From WRGA01 sp031553395 (GTDB lineage Bacteria > Bacteroidota > Bacteroidia > Bacteroidales > WRGA01): DNA of 64,000 nt. This document shows positions 45,901 through 54,614 of the stretch, piece after piece (within the stretch, counting starts at the first letter, position 1; each line of letters starts with the position of its first letter). Location: contig JAVBLR010000001.1 of the NCBI GenBank assembly GCA_031553395.1, forward strand, positions 186,001 through 250,000, written 5' to 3'. The notes beneath the pieces were generated by a model that did not search any database, had not been told where the DNA came from, and was given only the letters and a program-made list of their open reading frames with translations. Made by a program: the position numbers and the translations under genes.

Positions 45901-47506
45901 GTATCGGGTCAATTGGCGGATTGGTAACTTGTGCAAACAATTGCCTGAAATAATTAAACAACCGCTGAGGCTTTTCGGAAAGTACAGCCAATGGAGTATC
46001 ATTTCCCATGGAACCGAGAGGTTCTTTGCCGTCTTTTGCCATCGGCAGGATAATTTTTTCTATTTCTTCTTTGTTATAACCGAATGCTTCGAGATATTCT
46101 TCATATTTTTCTATTGAATATGATACTTTTCTGCCCGAAGATATATCCGATAATACAATTCGGTTTTTAGATAACCATTCTTCATAAGGATAAGCTCCGG
46201 ATAATTCAGATTTCAGCTCCGGGTCATAATATATTTTGCCTTCCTGTGTATCTATCATCAGCATTTTTCCCGGTTGCAATCGACCTTTTTCCCTGATTTC
46301 GGAAGCTTCAAAAGGTAAAACACCGGCTTCGGAAGCTACAACCATAATATCGTTGTGGGTAATCAGGTAACGAGCAGGCCTTAGTCCGTTACGGTCGAGC
46401 ATACCACCGGCATACCGTCCATCTGAGAAAAGCAATGTGGCCGGGCCATCCCATGGTTCCATCAAAATACTATGGTATTCGTAAAATGCCTTTAATTCGG
46501 ATGGAATCGGATTTTTATCATTCCAACTTTCGGGAACCAGCATAGCTAAAGCATGAGGAAGAGATTTTCCCGACATTACCAGAAATTCCAATATATTATC
46601 TAATGAAGCACTATCGCTCATTCCTGGTTGAAGTACCGGAAGAATGGCTTCCGAATCCTTTAATCCGGGAATCTGCATGATACTTTCGCGCGCTTCCATC
46701 CAATAGCGATTTCCTCGAATCGTGTTGATTTCCCCGTTATGTCCAAGCAGGCGAAATGGTTGTGCCAATTCCCATGACGGAAAGGTATTGGTACTGAAAC
46801 GGGAATGTACTAATGCCAATCCGCTGGTAAAATACGGATTGCTTAAATCAGGAAAATATTCCCGTAATTGTGTGGATGTAAGCATTCCTTTGTATATAAT
46901 CCGTTGAGAAGAAAGGCTTACGATATAAAAACTGCGTTTATCCTTCAAAGACGAATTCAATATTTCTTTTTCAATTTTTTTCCGGATAATATACAATTTA
47001 TGTTCCAATGTGTCGCTCTCTGCTTTTTCGGGAAAAGACGAAGTTGTTTGAATTTGACTGGTAGCAGCATCCACTACGAAAATTTGCTTGATAACCGGTT
47101 CATTGGAGAGGGAGATTTCACCTAAAATAGCACTATTAACAGGTACATCCCGAACTGCAAGTAGACTTAAATCCTCTTTTTCAATAATATGTTGCAACAT
47201 ATCCATACACAGTGCAGCCTGTTCTTTTTCCTGAGGCAGAAAAACTAATCCTGTACCGTATTTTCCCTTTTCAGGAACAGGAATTCCTTGCAATAAAATA
47301 AATTCATGAGGAATTTGCAATAAAATTCCGGCTCCGTCACCGGTTTTATTATCTGCACTTTCAGCTCCCCGGTGAAGCATGTTTTCGAGCACTTGCAAGC
47401 CTTTATCTACAATATCATGCGATTTGTTGTTATGAATATCAACCAATAAACCTACACCGCAAGAATCATGCTCGAAATCAGAATTATATAAACCTAAATT
47501 TTTCAT
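42968..47506 (-). CDS. gltB: Glutamate synthase large subunit
   Basis: The 1512-residue enzyme makes two glutamates from glutamine and 2-oxoglutarate. It has the N-terminal class II amidotransferase domain with nucleophile Cys16 (FEHDSCGVG). A central region and the FMN-binding synthase domain follow (PPPHHDIYSIEDLAQL, then GAEGGTGASPLSSIKH). The 3Fe-4S cysteines are in CVMMRKCHLNTCPVG, and a C-terminal beta-helix domain ends the protein. The frame is open to 47629, but the extra 41 codons are translated from a palindromic repeat and the end of glnN, so I place the start at 47506 (MKNLGLYNSDF). Confidence 0.96.
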   Translation of the reverse strand: MKNLGLYNSDFEHDSCGVGLLVDIHNNKSHDIVDKGLQVLENMLHRGAESADNKTGDGAGILLQIPHEFILLQGIPVPEKGKYGTGLVFLPQEKEQAALCMDMLQHIIEKEDLSLLAVRDVPVNSAILGEISLSNEPVIKQIFVVDAATSQIQTTSSFPEKAESDTLEHKLYIIRKKIEKEILNSSLKDKRSFYIVSLSSQRIIYKGMLTSTQLREYFPDLSNPYFTSGLALVHSRFSTNTFPSWELAQPFRLLGHNGEINTIRGNRYWMEARESIMQIPGLKDSEAILPVLQPGMSDSASLDNILEFLVMSGKSLPHALAMLVPESWNDKNPIPSELKAFYEYHSILMEPWDGPATLLFSDGRYAGGMLDRNGLRPARYLITHNDIMVVASEAGVLPFEASEIREKGRLQPGKMLMIDTQEGKIYYDPELKSELSGAYPYEEWLSKNRIVLSDISSGRKVSYSIEKYEEYLEAFGYNKEEIEKIILPMAKDGKEPLGSMGNDTPLAVLSEKPQRLFNYFRQLFAQVTNPPIDPIREELVMSLSLYIGRQETNLLEPSPDLCKMVKLPSPVINNSDLDILQNLGYKGFHTLTIPILFEVTNNTNYADALKNALDSICKQSEQAVDEGYNYIILSDRGINKNQAAIPSLLAISAVHHYLIDKKKRMQIAIVMETAEVREVMHFALLFGFGATAVNPYMAFAILEEKVKSKEIQLDFHTAEKHYIKAVNKGLLKILSKMGISTLRSYRGAQIFETVGISQQVLNDYFRGMTSRIEGIDLEDIAHDVLISHAEAFGMSSPTWTSQNAGIYSWRRNGEYHAWNPETISKLQIATRLGDYAKFKEYTQIVDEKMQPVFLRDFLTYKKNPIDISEVEPVSEITKRFVTGAMSFGSISKEAHESIAIALNILHGKSNTGEGGENPVRFKVGEDGFNRRSAIKQIASGRFGVTTEYLVNADELQIKIAQGAKPGEGGQLPGFKVDKIIAQTRHSIPGITLISPPPHHDIYSIEDLAQLIFDLKNVNPNACVSVKLVAESGVGTIAAGVAKAKADLILISGAEGGTGASPLSSIKHVGISGELGLAETQQTLVLNNLRRFVKLQTDGQLKTGKDIITSCLLGAEEFGFATSALIVLGCVMMRKCHLNTCPVGVATQDEKLRARFTGKHEYLVNYMTFLAEEVREHLAQMGFQSLDEIVGRSDLLQVRKWEANLKVQKLDFSKLLYFPDNGNDIRCTTKQDHKIDNVLDRELIRQSKQSIEKVIPISIKTSVNNTDRSVGAMLSGEVAKIYGNTGLPDDTIMAKFEGSAGQSFGAFLSAGISFRLEGEANDYLGKGLSGGKIILVTPTSSTFAPENNIIAGNTLLYGATSGEVFINGRVGERFCVRNSGAIAVVEGAGDHCCEYMTGGRTVVLGSIGKNFAAGMSGGLAYVLDMEGNFDYFCNMEMVELSLIEDKADSLELHHIISKHASYTKSPLAKKILKDWDNYLKHFIKVTPIEYKKVLEEEKMEALKHKISQVNYDY

Positions 47507-47521
47507 ATTTTTAATGTATTT

Positions 47522-47582
47522 GTAGGGGTGCACCCATGTGTGTGCCATTTTATCAAGGGCGAACACATAGGTTCGCCCGTAC
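47522..47582. repeat. GC-rich palindromic repeat (copy 2)
   Basis: It contains a perfect 8-bp pair (GGGCGAAC at 47537-47544 with GTTCGCCC at 47551-47558) and begins with GTAGGGGTGCACCCATGTG, similar to the start of the other copies. It lies between glnN and gltB. Confidence 0.6.
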
Positions 47583-47586
47583 GGCA

Positions 47587-49770
47587 TCATCGTATAAACA
47601 ATAATTCCCTGTATTTCGGCAATGTCCACATTTCATTATCGACAATTAATTCCAATTTATCGATATGATAGCGGATATCATCGAAATAAGGAGCTATTTT
47701 TTCGCAATATACAAGCGCTTTTTCCCGTTCATTTTCGATTTTATTAGCTGCTTTACGAGCTTCTACCATTCCGTCTACTTTTGTTTTAATTGTATTGAGA
47801 TGATCGGCAATTTCTTCAATAATAACCAGATCCTGAGCTGCAATTTTTCCGGCCTTAACCTTATCATATAATCCGTAGATTTTAGAAACATTATCGAGTA
47901 ATAAGCCTTGATAACGTGTGGCAACAGGAATAATATGATTTAATGCCAAGTCGCCCAACACCCGGGCTTCAATTTGGATTTTCTTGGTGTATTGTTCCCA
48001 TTTTACTTCATTTCGAGCATGTAACTCCCTTTCGTTCAATACATTTGTTTCTGCAAATAAAGCAATGGTTTGTGGTGTAAGGTATGCGTCATAAATTATC
48101 GGTACACGTGTTTCACAATTTAATCCACGTAGTTCGGCTTTTTCTTTCCATTCATCACTGTAACCATTTCCATCAAAACAAATAGCTTTCGATTCGCGGA
48201 TATTTTTACGTACAATCGCAAAAATGGCTTCTTCTTTTTTCTGCCCCTGAGCAATTAAGGTATCTACCTCATTTTTAAATTGTTTCAATTGTCCGGCTAC
48301 AGCAGTATTTAAGGCGAGCATAGCAGCAGCACAATTTGCTGAAGAACCCACAGCCCTAAATTCAAAACGGTTACCAGTAAAAGCAAATGGTGATGTACGG
48401 TTGCGGTCGGTATTGTCTACCATAATTTCCGGAATATGATTCAATGATAAACGAGTACCTGTTTTTTCATTCAACTCAATGTCTTTGATGTCTTTACTTT
48501 TTTCCAACTCATCTAAAAGAGCAGAAATTTGTTCACCCATAAAAACAGATATAATTGCCGGAGGTGCTTCATTGGCACCCAAGCGGTGTGCATTAGTTGC
48601 AGACGAAATACTAGCTTTCAACAAAGCATTATTTTTCCAAACTGCCATCAATACATTGGATACAAAGGTGATAAATTGCAGATTTTCTTTCGCATTTTTA
48701 CCAGGGCCTAAAAGGTTAATTCCGCTATCTGTTCCCAATGACCAGTTATTGTGCTTACCCGAACCATTAACTCCCTTAAATGGCTTTTCATGCAATAATA
48801 CCCTGAAATCATGGCGTTTTGCTACGGTTTTCATAACCGACATCAATAACAAGTTATGGTCGACGGCCAGATTACATTCTTCATAAATTGGCGCTAATTC
48901 GAATTGATTGGGCGCCACTTCATTATGACGGGTTTTTACAGGGATACTCAATTTGTAACATTCATATTCCAAATCACGCATAAAAGCTAATACACGTGAT
49001 GGTATTGAGCCGAAATAATGGTCTTCCAATTGTTGGTTTTTGGCGCTTTCGTGTCCCATCAACGTGCGTTCTGTCAATGCAAGGTCGGGACGGGCAGCAT
49101 ATAAAGCCGCATCAACCAAAAAATATTCCTGTTCCCAACCCAGATAAGAAAATACCCGTTTGATATTTTTGTCGAAATACTGACATACATCTGTTGCAGC
49201 TTTATCGACTGCAGCAATAGACTTTAATAACGGTGTTTTATAGTCTAAAGCTTCTCCTGTATAGGAAATAAAAATGGTAGGGATACATAGTGTGTCATTG
49301 ATAATGAAAGCAGGGGAGGATGGATCCCAGGCAGTATACCCACGGGCTTCAAATGTATTCCGGATGCCACCGCTCGGAAAACTTGATGCATCAGGTTCTT
49401 GTTGCGCTAAGAGTTTTCCCGAAAATTCTTCAATCATTCCGCCGTGCTCGTCGAAACTTACGAAGGCATCGTGTTTCTCCGCCGTTCCATCGGTTAATGG
49501 TTGAAACCAGTGTGTATAATGAGTTACGCCCATTTCCATAGCCCACATACGCATACCAGCAGCCACATGGTTGGCTACTTCACGGTCTAATGATTCACCT
49601 TTATCAATTGCATTCAATACCAGCTTTAATGTTTCTTTAGACAAATATTTCCGCATATTTTTCCTGTCAAAGACATATTTTCCGAAATAATCGGATGCTT
49701 TTTCTTGTGGAACAGGAACTTCTACTGCTTTTCTTCGAGAAGCTTCTTCGACTGCTTTAAATCGTAACAT
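47587..49770 (-). CDS. glnN: Glutamine synthetase type III (GlnN)
   Basis: The 727-residue enzyme makes glutamine from glutamate and ammonia. Its length and the motifs KHNEVAPNQFELAPIYEECN, FKGVNGSGKHNNWS and NRTSPFAFTGNRFEFR identify the type III family, which is common in Bacteroidota. Type III enzymes form dodecamers and are not controlled by adenylylation. It is followed by gltB after a palindromic repeat and preceded by asnA. Confidence 0.97.
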   Translation of the reverse strand: MLRFKAVEEASRRKAVEVPVPQEKASDYFGKYVFDRKNMRKYLSKETLKLVLNAIDKGESLDREVANHVAAGMRMWAMEMGVTHYTHWFQPLTDGTAEKHDAFVSFDEHGGMIEEFSGKLLAQQEPDASSFPSGGIRNTFEARGYTAWDPSSPAFIINDTLCIPTIFISYTGEALDYKTPLLKSIAAVDKAATDVCQYFDKNIKRVFSYLGWEQEYFLVDAALYAARPDLALTERTLMGHESAKNQQLEDHYFGSIPSRVLAFMRDLEYECYKLSIPVKTRHNEVAPNQFELAPIYEECNLAVDHNLLLMSVMKTVAKRHDFRVLLHEKPFKGVNGSGKHNNWSLGTDSGINLLGPGKNAKENLQFITFVSNVLMAVWKNNALLKASISSATNAHRLGANEAPPAIISVFMGEQISALLDELEKSKDIKDIELNEKTGTRLSLNHIPEIMVDNTDRNRTSPFAFTGNRFEFRAVGSSANCAAAMLALNTAVAGQLKQFKNEVDTLIAQGQKKEEAIFAIVRKNIRESKAICFDGNGYSDEWKEKAELRGLNCETRVPIIYDAYLTPQTIALFAETNVLNERELHARNEVKWEQYTKKIQIEARVLGDLALNHIIPVATRYQGLLLDNVSKIYGLYDKVKAGKIAAQDLVIIEEIADHLNTIKTKVDGMVEARKAANKIENEREKALVYCEKIAPYFDDIRYHIDKLELIVDNEMWTLPKYRELLFIR

Positions 49771-49801
49771 AATTTTTTTAATTAATTTTATTCATTTTTA
49801 C

Positions 49802-49835
49802 CCGTAGGGGCAGACCTATGTGTCTGCCCCTACGG
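49802..49835. repeat. GC-rich palindromic repeat (copy 3)
   Basis: A perfect 14-bp stem (CCGTAGGGGCAGAC at 49802-49815 with its complement at 49822-49835) encloses a 6-base loop. It lies between asnA and glnN and is the cleanest copy of the family. Confidence 0.85.
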
Positions 49836-49846
49836 TGCATATCATA

Positions 49847-50881
49847 TCATTTTAATACAATATTATTCTCAGCGCATTCCTGAATCATTTCTTCCGGCCA
49901 AATGCTTGCCTGTACTTCGCCTATATGGGCACAACGCAAAAGATACATGCACAAACGGGATTGACCGATTCCTCCACCAATAGATAATGGTATTCTGTCA
50001 TTCATCAAACTTTGGTGAAAGAGTAGATTTAATCTGTCTTCACACCCTCTTAATTTAAGTTGTAGTTGTAGTGCTGTTTTATCTACCCTGATTCCCATGG
50101 AAGAAAGCTCGAATGCACTTTGCAATATAGGATTCCATACAATAATATCGCCGTTTAAACCTTTGTAACCTAGAGATGTAGATGTACTCCAATCGTCATA
50201 GTCAGGAGAACGTCCGTCGTGTATTGTGCCATCGGAAAGTTCTCCACCAATTCCGATGATAAATACAGAACCATATTCTTTAGCAATTTCATTTTCCCTT
50301 TCTTTAGGAGTAAGTCCCGGATATTTAGCCTGCAAATCTTCAGCGTGAACGAAATGAATATCTTTAGCCAAAATCGGATTGATTTGAGGATATTTTCCGT
50401 ATACCTGTTTTTCCGTATTGAGAATACATTGGTAAATTTTTTTAACGATGGACTTTAGAAAATCCAGATTACGGTCTCCGACTGTAATTGTTCTCTCCCA
50501 ATCCCATTGGTCTACATATAAAGAATGGAGGTTATCCAGTTCTTCATCTGCCCGGATAGCATTCATATCTGTGTAAAGGCCTTCGCCTGGTTTTATCCTG
50601 TAGGCTCCTAATTTCATTCGTTTCCATTTAGCCAAGGAATGTACAATTTCGGCCTTTTTTCCACCAAGTGCAGGTATCTCAAATGAAACCGGACGTTCTA
50701 CGCCATTAAGGTTATCATTGATTCCTGTACCGGAAAGCACAAATAATGGTGCTGTTACTCGTTTCAAATTCAAGGATTGAGACAATTCTTCCTGGAAATA
50801 TGATTTTACTTGTTTAATCGCTTGCTCCATATCTTCTTCGGCAAGCATCGGCTTATAGCCTTTTGGAATTACTAATGACAT
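49847..50881 (-). CDS. asnA: Aspartate-ammonia ligase (asparagine synthetase A)
   Basis: The 344-residue enzyme makes asparagine from aspartate and ammonia using ATP, with a class II aminoacyl-tRNA-synthetase-like fold. Recognisable parts are the start (MSLVIPKGYKPMLAEEDMEQ), the VERPVSFEIP segment, the DMNAIRADEELDNLHS segment and the C-terminal PLSIGGGIGQSRLCMYLL motif. It depends on free ammonium, which fits its place next to amtB. Confidence 0.96.
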   Translation of the reverse strand: MSLVIPKGYKPMLAEEDMEQAIKQVKSYFQEELSQSLNLKRVTAPLFVLSGTGINDNLNGVERPVSFEIPALGGKKAEIVHSLAKWKRMKLGAYRIKPGEGLYTDMNAIRADEELDNLHSLYVDQWDWERTITVGDRNLDFLKSIVKKIYQCILNTEKQVYGKYPQINPILAKDIHFVHAEDLQAKYPGLTPKERENEIAKEYGSVFIIGIGGELSDGTIHDGRSPDYDDWSTSTSLGYKGLNGDIIVWNPILQSAFELSSMGIRVDKTALQLQLKLRGCEDRLNLLFHQSLMNDRIPLSIGGGIGQSRLCMYLLRCAHIGEVQASIWPEEMIQECAENNIVLK

Positions 50882-50892
50882 AATATCTTTAT

Positions 50893-50961
50893 AATTAAGG
50901 ATTAAGAATTAAAAATTAAGAATTGGAGTGTGAGAATTAAAAGTTAAGAACTAAGAATCGA
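50893..50961. repeat. Heptad repeat upstream of asnA
   Basis: Five units (AATTAAG, GATTAAG, AATTAAA, AATTAAG, AATTGGA) at 50893-50927 are followed by four more (GAATTAA, AAGTTAA, GAACTAA, GAATCGA) at 50934-50961. It is the longest array of this orientation. Confidence 0.7.
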
Positions 50962-51024
50962 GCTTCGGAAATAAAGAAGTCAAGAATATATGAAAGCTAA
51001 TTGAAATTTAAATCATCCGATTTT

Positions 51025-51045
51025 CAATTCTTAATTCTTAATTTA
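51025..51045. repeat. Heptad repeat at the amtB stop
   Basis: Three units (CAATTCT, TAATTCT, TAATTTA) include the amtB stop codon (51043-51045). They are complementary in type to the array at 50893, forming an inverted pair across the amtB-asnA gap. Confidence 0.65.
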
Positions 51046-52350
51046 TTCAAGTCCGTATCGTTCGTCATGTTGACTGATATCCAGACCTATTTTTTCACTT
51101 TCGAGAGATACTCTCATTTTTACGATTTTGTTTGTTATCCAATACAAGGCGTATGTTACGCAGAAGGTATATACCATTACGATTAATACAGCCCAAATGT
51201 GGTTGAAAAAAATCGTCGTTTTTCCATCGAGCAGTCCGTCAACAAAAACACCTGTAAGAATCGTACCTAAGATACCTCCAATACCATGAACCGGAAATAC
51301 ATCCAATGCATCATCCAACGATGTCTTGTTTTTCCAATAAACAGCGATGTTACAAACAATAGCCGTAATAAAACCAATGAAAATACTTTCGCCAACTGTT
51401 ACATAACCAGCCGAAGGTGTAATTCCGACAAGTCCGGCAACTGCACCGACTGCAGCTCCCATTGCCGACATTTTATGTCCGCGTAACCCATCAAAGAATA
51501 GCCAAGTCAACATGGCAACTGCCGAAGCCGTGTTGGTGTTGATAAATGCTTTTACCGCAATACCGTTCGCCGCAAGTGAAGAACCCGCATTGAATCCAAA
51601 CCAGCCGACCCATAATAATGCTGTTCCCAACAATACAAACGGAATGTTTGCAGGGCGATGAACGCCTTCGCTATTTCTTTTTCCCAAGAAGATAGCTCCC
51701 GCCAAGGCCGCTACTCCCGATGAAGCATGAACCACAATTCCACCGGCAAAGTCGATAACACCCATTTGCTTGAATAATCCATCGGGATGCCAGGTACAAT
51801 GTGCCAATGGTGCATAAACGAATATGGTAAACAATCCCATAAAAATAACATACGAAGAAAACCGTACACGTTCGGCAAAAGAACCGGTAATCAATGCAGG
51901 AGTAAGAATGGCAAATTTCATTTGAAACAAAGCGAACAATGCCAACGGAATAGTTGGAGCTAACGTATCGAGCACATTTACGCCTACACCTTTAAACATA
52001 AAAAATGTAGTAGGATTTCCGATAATTCCGCCGATATCATCACCAAATGTCAAACTAAATCCGAACACAACCCAAATTACACTCACGACACCCATGGCGA
52101 TAAAGCTTTGCAACATGGTGGATATGATGTTTTTATTTTTAACCATTCCACCATAAAAGAACGAAACTCCGGGTGTCATTAATAACACCAAAATCGTAGC
52201 AGTAATCATCCAAGCTACATCTGAATAGTTAATTTTTTCGTCTACTGCCGAAAATAAATCCTTTCCCTCAGGCGTAATCAGCCCGAGGATACTGACTAAT
52301 ACAATCAAGCCAAAGGATATTATCCATCTTTTTTTCAATATTGTTTTCAT
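51043..52350 (-). CDS. amtB: Ammonium transporter
   Basis: The 435-residue protein has the eleven or so membrane segments of the Amt family plus an N-terminal signal-like segment. The twin pore histidines are in IVVHASSG and VHGIGGILG. The TPALITGSFAERVRF segment is conserved. It has no fused PII domain and no glnK gene is adjacent. It lies just downstream of the TorF-like gene and upstream of asnA, all on the minus strand. Confidence 0.96.
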   Translation of the reverse strand: MKTILKKRWIISFGLIVLVSILGLITPEGKDLFSAVDEKINYSDVAWMITATILVLLMTPGVSFFYGGMVKNKNIISTMLQSFIAMGVVSVIWVVFGFSLTFGDDIGGIIGNPTTFFMFKGVGVNVLDTLAPTIPLALFALFQMKFAILTPALITGSFAERVRFSSYVIFMGLFTIFVYAPLAHCTWHPDGLFKQMGVIDFAGGIVVHASSGVAALAGAIFLGKRNSEGVHRPANIPFVLLGTALLWVGWFGFNAGSSLAANGIAVKAFINTNTASAVAMLTWLFFDGLRGHKMSAMGAAVGAVAGLVGITPSAGYVTVGESIFIGFITAIVCNIAVYWKNKTSLDDALDVFPVHGIGGILGTILTGVFVDGLLDGKTTIFFNHIWAVLIVMVYTFCVTYALYWITNKIVKMRVSLESEKIGLDISQHDERYGLE

Positions 52351-52415
52351 TTTTTTTAAAGCATTTTTGACAATTTGCTTTGCTACTAATTGCGCGAAGC
52401 GAATTGCTTAATTTT

Positions 52416-53105
52416 TCACAATCTTACTCCGAATACAAAATATATGTCTTCCGTTCTTGGGTTAGCAATCAACTGTGCATAAATAGGCAAAGAGAAACTA
52501 TCCGTAATTTTAATTGCCTTTTCTGCTTTCAAACTGACATTTATTACAGAAAAATCAGCAGCATACATTCCTTCCCAAGGAGTTAATCCCATTGAAACCG
52601 CCAATCCAACATCTTTAACCGAAAACGGATAAGAAGCTTCGATATATGTTGAATAAGCCCGTTTGCCATCACTTTTATAATAATCTTCTCCGGCAAACAT
52701 CGTATTCCACGAAAGGCTTAATGGAAACTTTTCGAAAGGCAAGGTATATCCTAAAGTACCTTCAAAATGATGAGCTGTTTCCCTACTTTCATAAACAAAA
52801 TACTTATAAGCGCCTTCACCAGCCCACCAATAATCGGTAACGGCCAATGATAACCCTGCAACAGAATAACCAGCAGTAAAATCTACTTCTTTGGCTTCAC
52901 CTTTAAAAGGAACGCTCCCCCATGCCGATAGTGAAAACCCATCTACACCTAATTTCATTGTTGGTTGAATAGCGGCGCTTGTTTGATAAGCTCCACGCCA
53001 AACATAAGAACTAACAAAATCTCCTCCGATTGAGAAATCAATTTTTTGAGCTTTTGCACCTTCTATTAATACAACAATCATAAACACTAATATTATCTTT
53101 TTCAT
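52416..53105 (-). CDS. TorF-like (Gcw_chp) outer-membrane protein
   Basis: The 229-residue protein has a signal peptide (1-19, ending AKAQ) and a body of alternating strands that begins FSIGGDFVSSYVWRG, a pattern typical of the TorF/Gcw_chp family of putative porins. It ends with a strand finishing FGVRL. These proteins are often encoded beside ammonium transporters and nitrogen genes, as here, which suggests a role in ammonium or small-solute passage; this is inference. It lies 65 bases upstream of amtB. Confidence 0.75.
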   Translation of the reverse strand: MKKIILVFMIVVLIEGAKAQKIDFSIGGDFVSSYVWRGAYQTSAAIQPTMKLGVDGFSLSAWGSVPFKGEAKEVDFTAGYSVAGLSLAVTDYWWAGEGAYKYFVYESRETAHHFEGTLGYTLPFEKFPLSLSWNTMFAGEDYYKSDGKRAYSTYIEASYPFSVKDVGLAVSMGLTPWEGMYAADFSVINVSLKAEKAIKITDSFSLPIYAQLIANPRTEDIYFVFGVRL

Positions 53106-53355
53106 TACGTTACTTTAATTATTTTTAATTAAATACCTAAAAAATAGGTGTAAAATTCTCCCTGTCGACAGAAATATCTCCATCGAAACCATTTATATTT
53201 TTTATCCTTTATTCAGGATAAAAAAATCGTCTATTCTTGATTATTTCCCCGAACGGGGATTTTGAATACGGGGATATATGTAATAGCAGTGTATCATCTT
53301 ATTAGAACCAGTATAAACAATTCAGTACAATTAATTGGCACCGAAGACATATTGC

Positions 53356-54579
53356 TTATAATTTTTTCATTCTCTCCATAGCCTCAAGTACATCTTCTCG
53401 ATTGCCAAATGCAGTAAGTCGAATGTATCCTTCTCCGTTTTTTCCAAATCCAACTCCGGGAGTTGTAACTATTTGTAAATTGTTCAATAACATATCGAAA
53501 CATTCCCATGATGTCATTTTATCAGGAGTTTTCGCCCATATATACGGGGCATTTATTCCGCCATAGGCTGTTATTCCGGCCGCTTCAAGACCTTCCCTGA
53601 TAATCCGGGCATTTTCCATATAATATGCGATTGTTTCACCAACCTGTTCTTTCCCTTTTGAAGAATAAGTTGCTTCAGCAGCCCGTTGAACGATATAAGC
53701 TGTTCCATTGAATTTTGTTGCTTGTCGCCTGTGCCATAGCGCATTTAACGAATAGAACCGTCCGGCTTTATCTTGAACTTTTAATTCTTTTGGAATAACT
53801 GTATATCCACATCTTAATCCTGTAAATCCGGCTGTTTTGGAAAAACTGCGGAATTCAATAGCAACTTCTTTGGCTCCTTCTATCTCATAAATACTATGCG
53901 GAATATTTTCTTCTGTAATAAATGCTTCATAAGCTGCATCAAAAAGGATTAAAACTTGTTTCTCTAAAGCATAATTAACCCATGCCCGCAATTGTTCCGT
54001 AGTTAATACGGTGCCTGTCGGATTATTCGGATAACAGAGGTAAAGCATATCTACCCGTTTTCGAATCACATCCGGAATAAAATGATTTTTGGAAGTACAA
54101 GGCAGATAAAGAATATTGTTCCATACACCATCATTAAAATACCCTGCACGACCGGCCATCGCGTTGGAATCTATATATACAGGATAAACCGGGTCGGTTA
54201 CTGCAACCGTATTATCAATTCCAAAAATATCACTGATATTTCCGGTATCGCTTTTTGCACCATCGTTGATAAAAACTTCATCAATATCCAAACTTATCCC
54301 TCTTGAATTGAAATCATTTTTTATAATTGCATCAATTAAAAAGCGGTAACCGGATTCCGGAGCATATCCATGCATTGTTTTTTCATTTGCCATTTCATCT
54401 ACAGCCTGATGCATTGCCTCGATTACGGCCGGAGCCAATGGACGTGTAACATCGCCTATTCCCAAGCTAATCACATTTGCTTTGGGATATTCATTCCGAT
54501 AATTATTAACCTTTTTAGCTATTTCTGAAAACAAATAGTTGCCGGGTAATCGTAGAAAATATTGGTTTATTAGTGTCAT
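53356..54579 (-). CDS. dapL: LL-diaminopimelate aminotransferase
   Basis: The 407-residue PLP enzyme converts tetrahydrodipicolinate directly to LL-diaminopimelate, a short path to lysine and peptidoglycan precursors. It has the PNNPTGTVL segment, the FDAAYEAFI segment and the PLP lysine in SFSKTAGFTGLRCGYT. The start MTLINQYFLRLPGNYLF is typical. It follows dapF by 35 bases on the same strand, so the two consecutive steps are cotranscribed. Confidence 0.96.
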   Translation of the reverse strand: MTLINQYFLRLPGNYLFSEIAKKVNNYRNEYPKANVISLGIGDVTRPLAPAVIEAMHQAVDEMANEKTMHGYAPESGYRFLIDAIIKNDFNSRGISLDIDEVFINDGAKSDTGNISDIFGIDNTVAVTDPVYPVYIDSNAMAGRAGYFNDGVWNNILYLPCTSKNHFIPDVIRKRVDMLYLCYPNNPTGTVLTTEQLRAWVNYALEKQVLILFDAAYEAFITEENIPHSIYEIEGAKEVAIEFRSFSKTAGFTGLRCGYTVIPKELKVQDKAGRFYSLNALWHRRQATKFNGTAYIVQRAAEATYSSKGKEQVGETIAYYMENARIIREGLEAAGITAYGGINAPYIWAKTPDKMTSWECFDMLLNNLQIVTTPGVGFGKNGEGYIRLTAFGNREDVLEAMERMKKL

Positions 54580-54614
54580 TTTGTCATTTAATAAATTGGA
54601 CTTATTTAAAGGGT

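Noticed and set aside
47507..47629. N-terminal extension of GltB by 41 residues
   Set aside because: It runs through a palindromic repeat and into glnN. The conserved GltB start is at 47506.
53335..53355. Sigma-54 promoter (TGGCAC with a downstream TTGC)
   Set aside because: The spacing is 10 bases instead of 5, and it lies just downstream of the dapL stop without a gene to serve.
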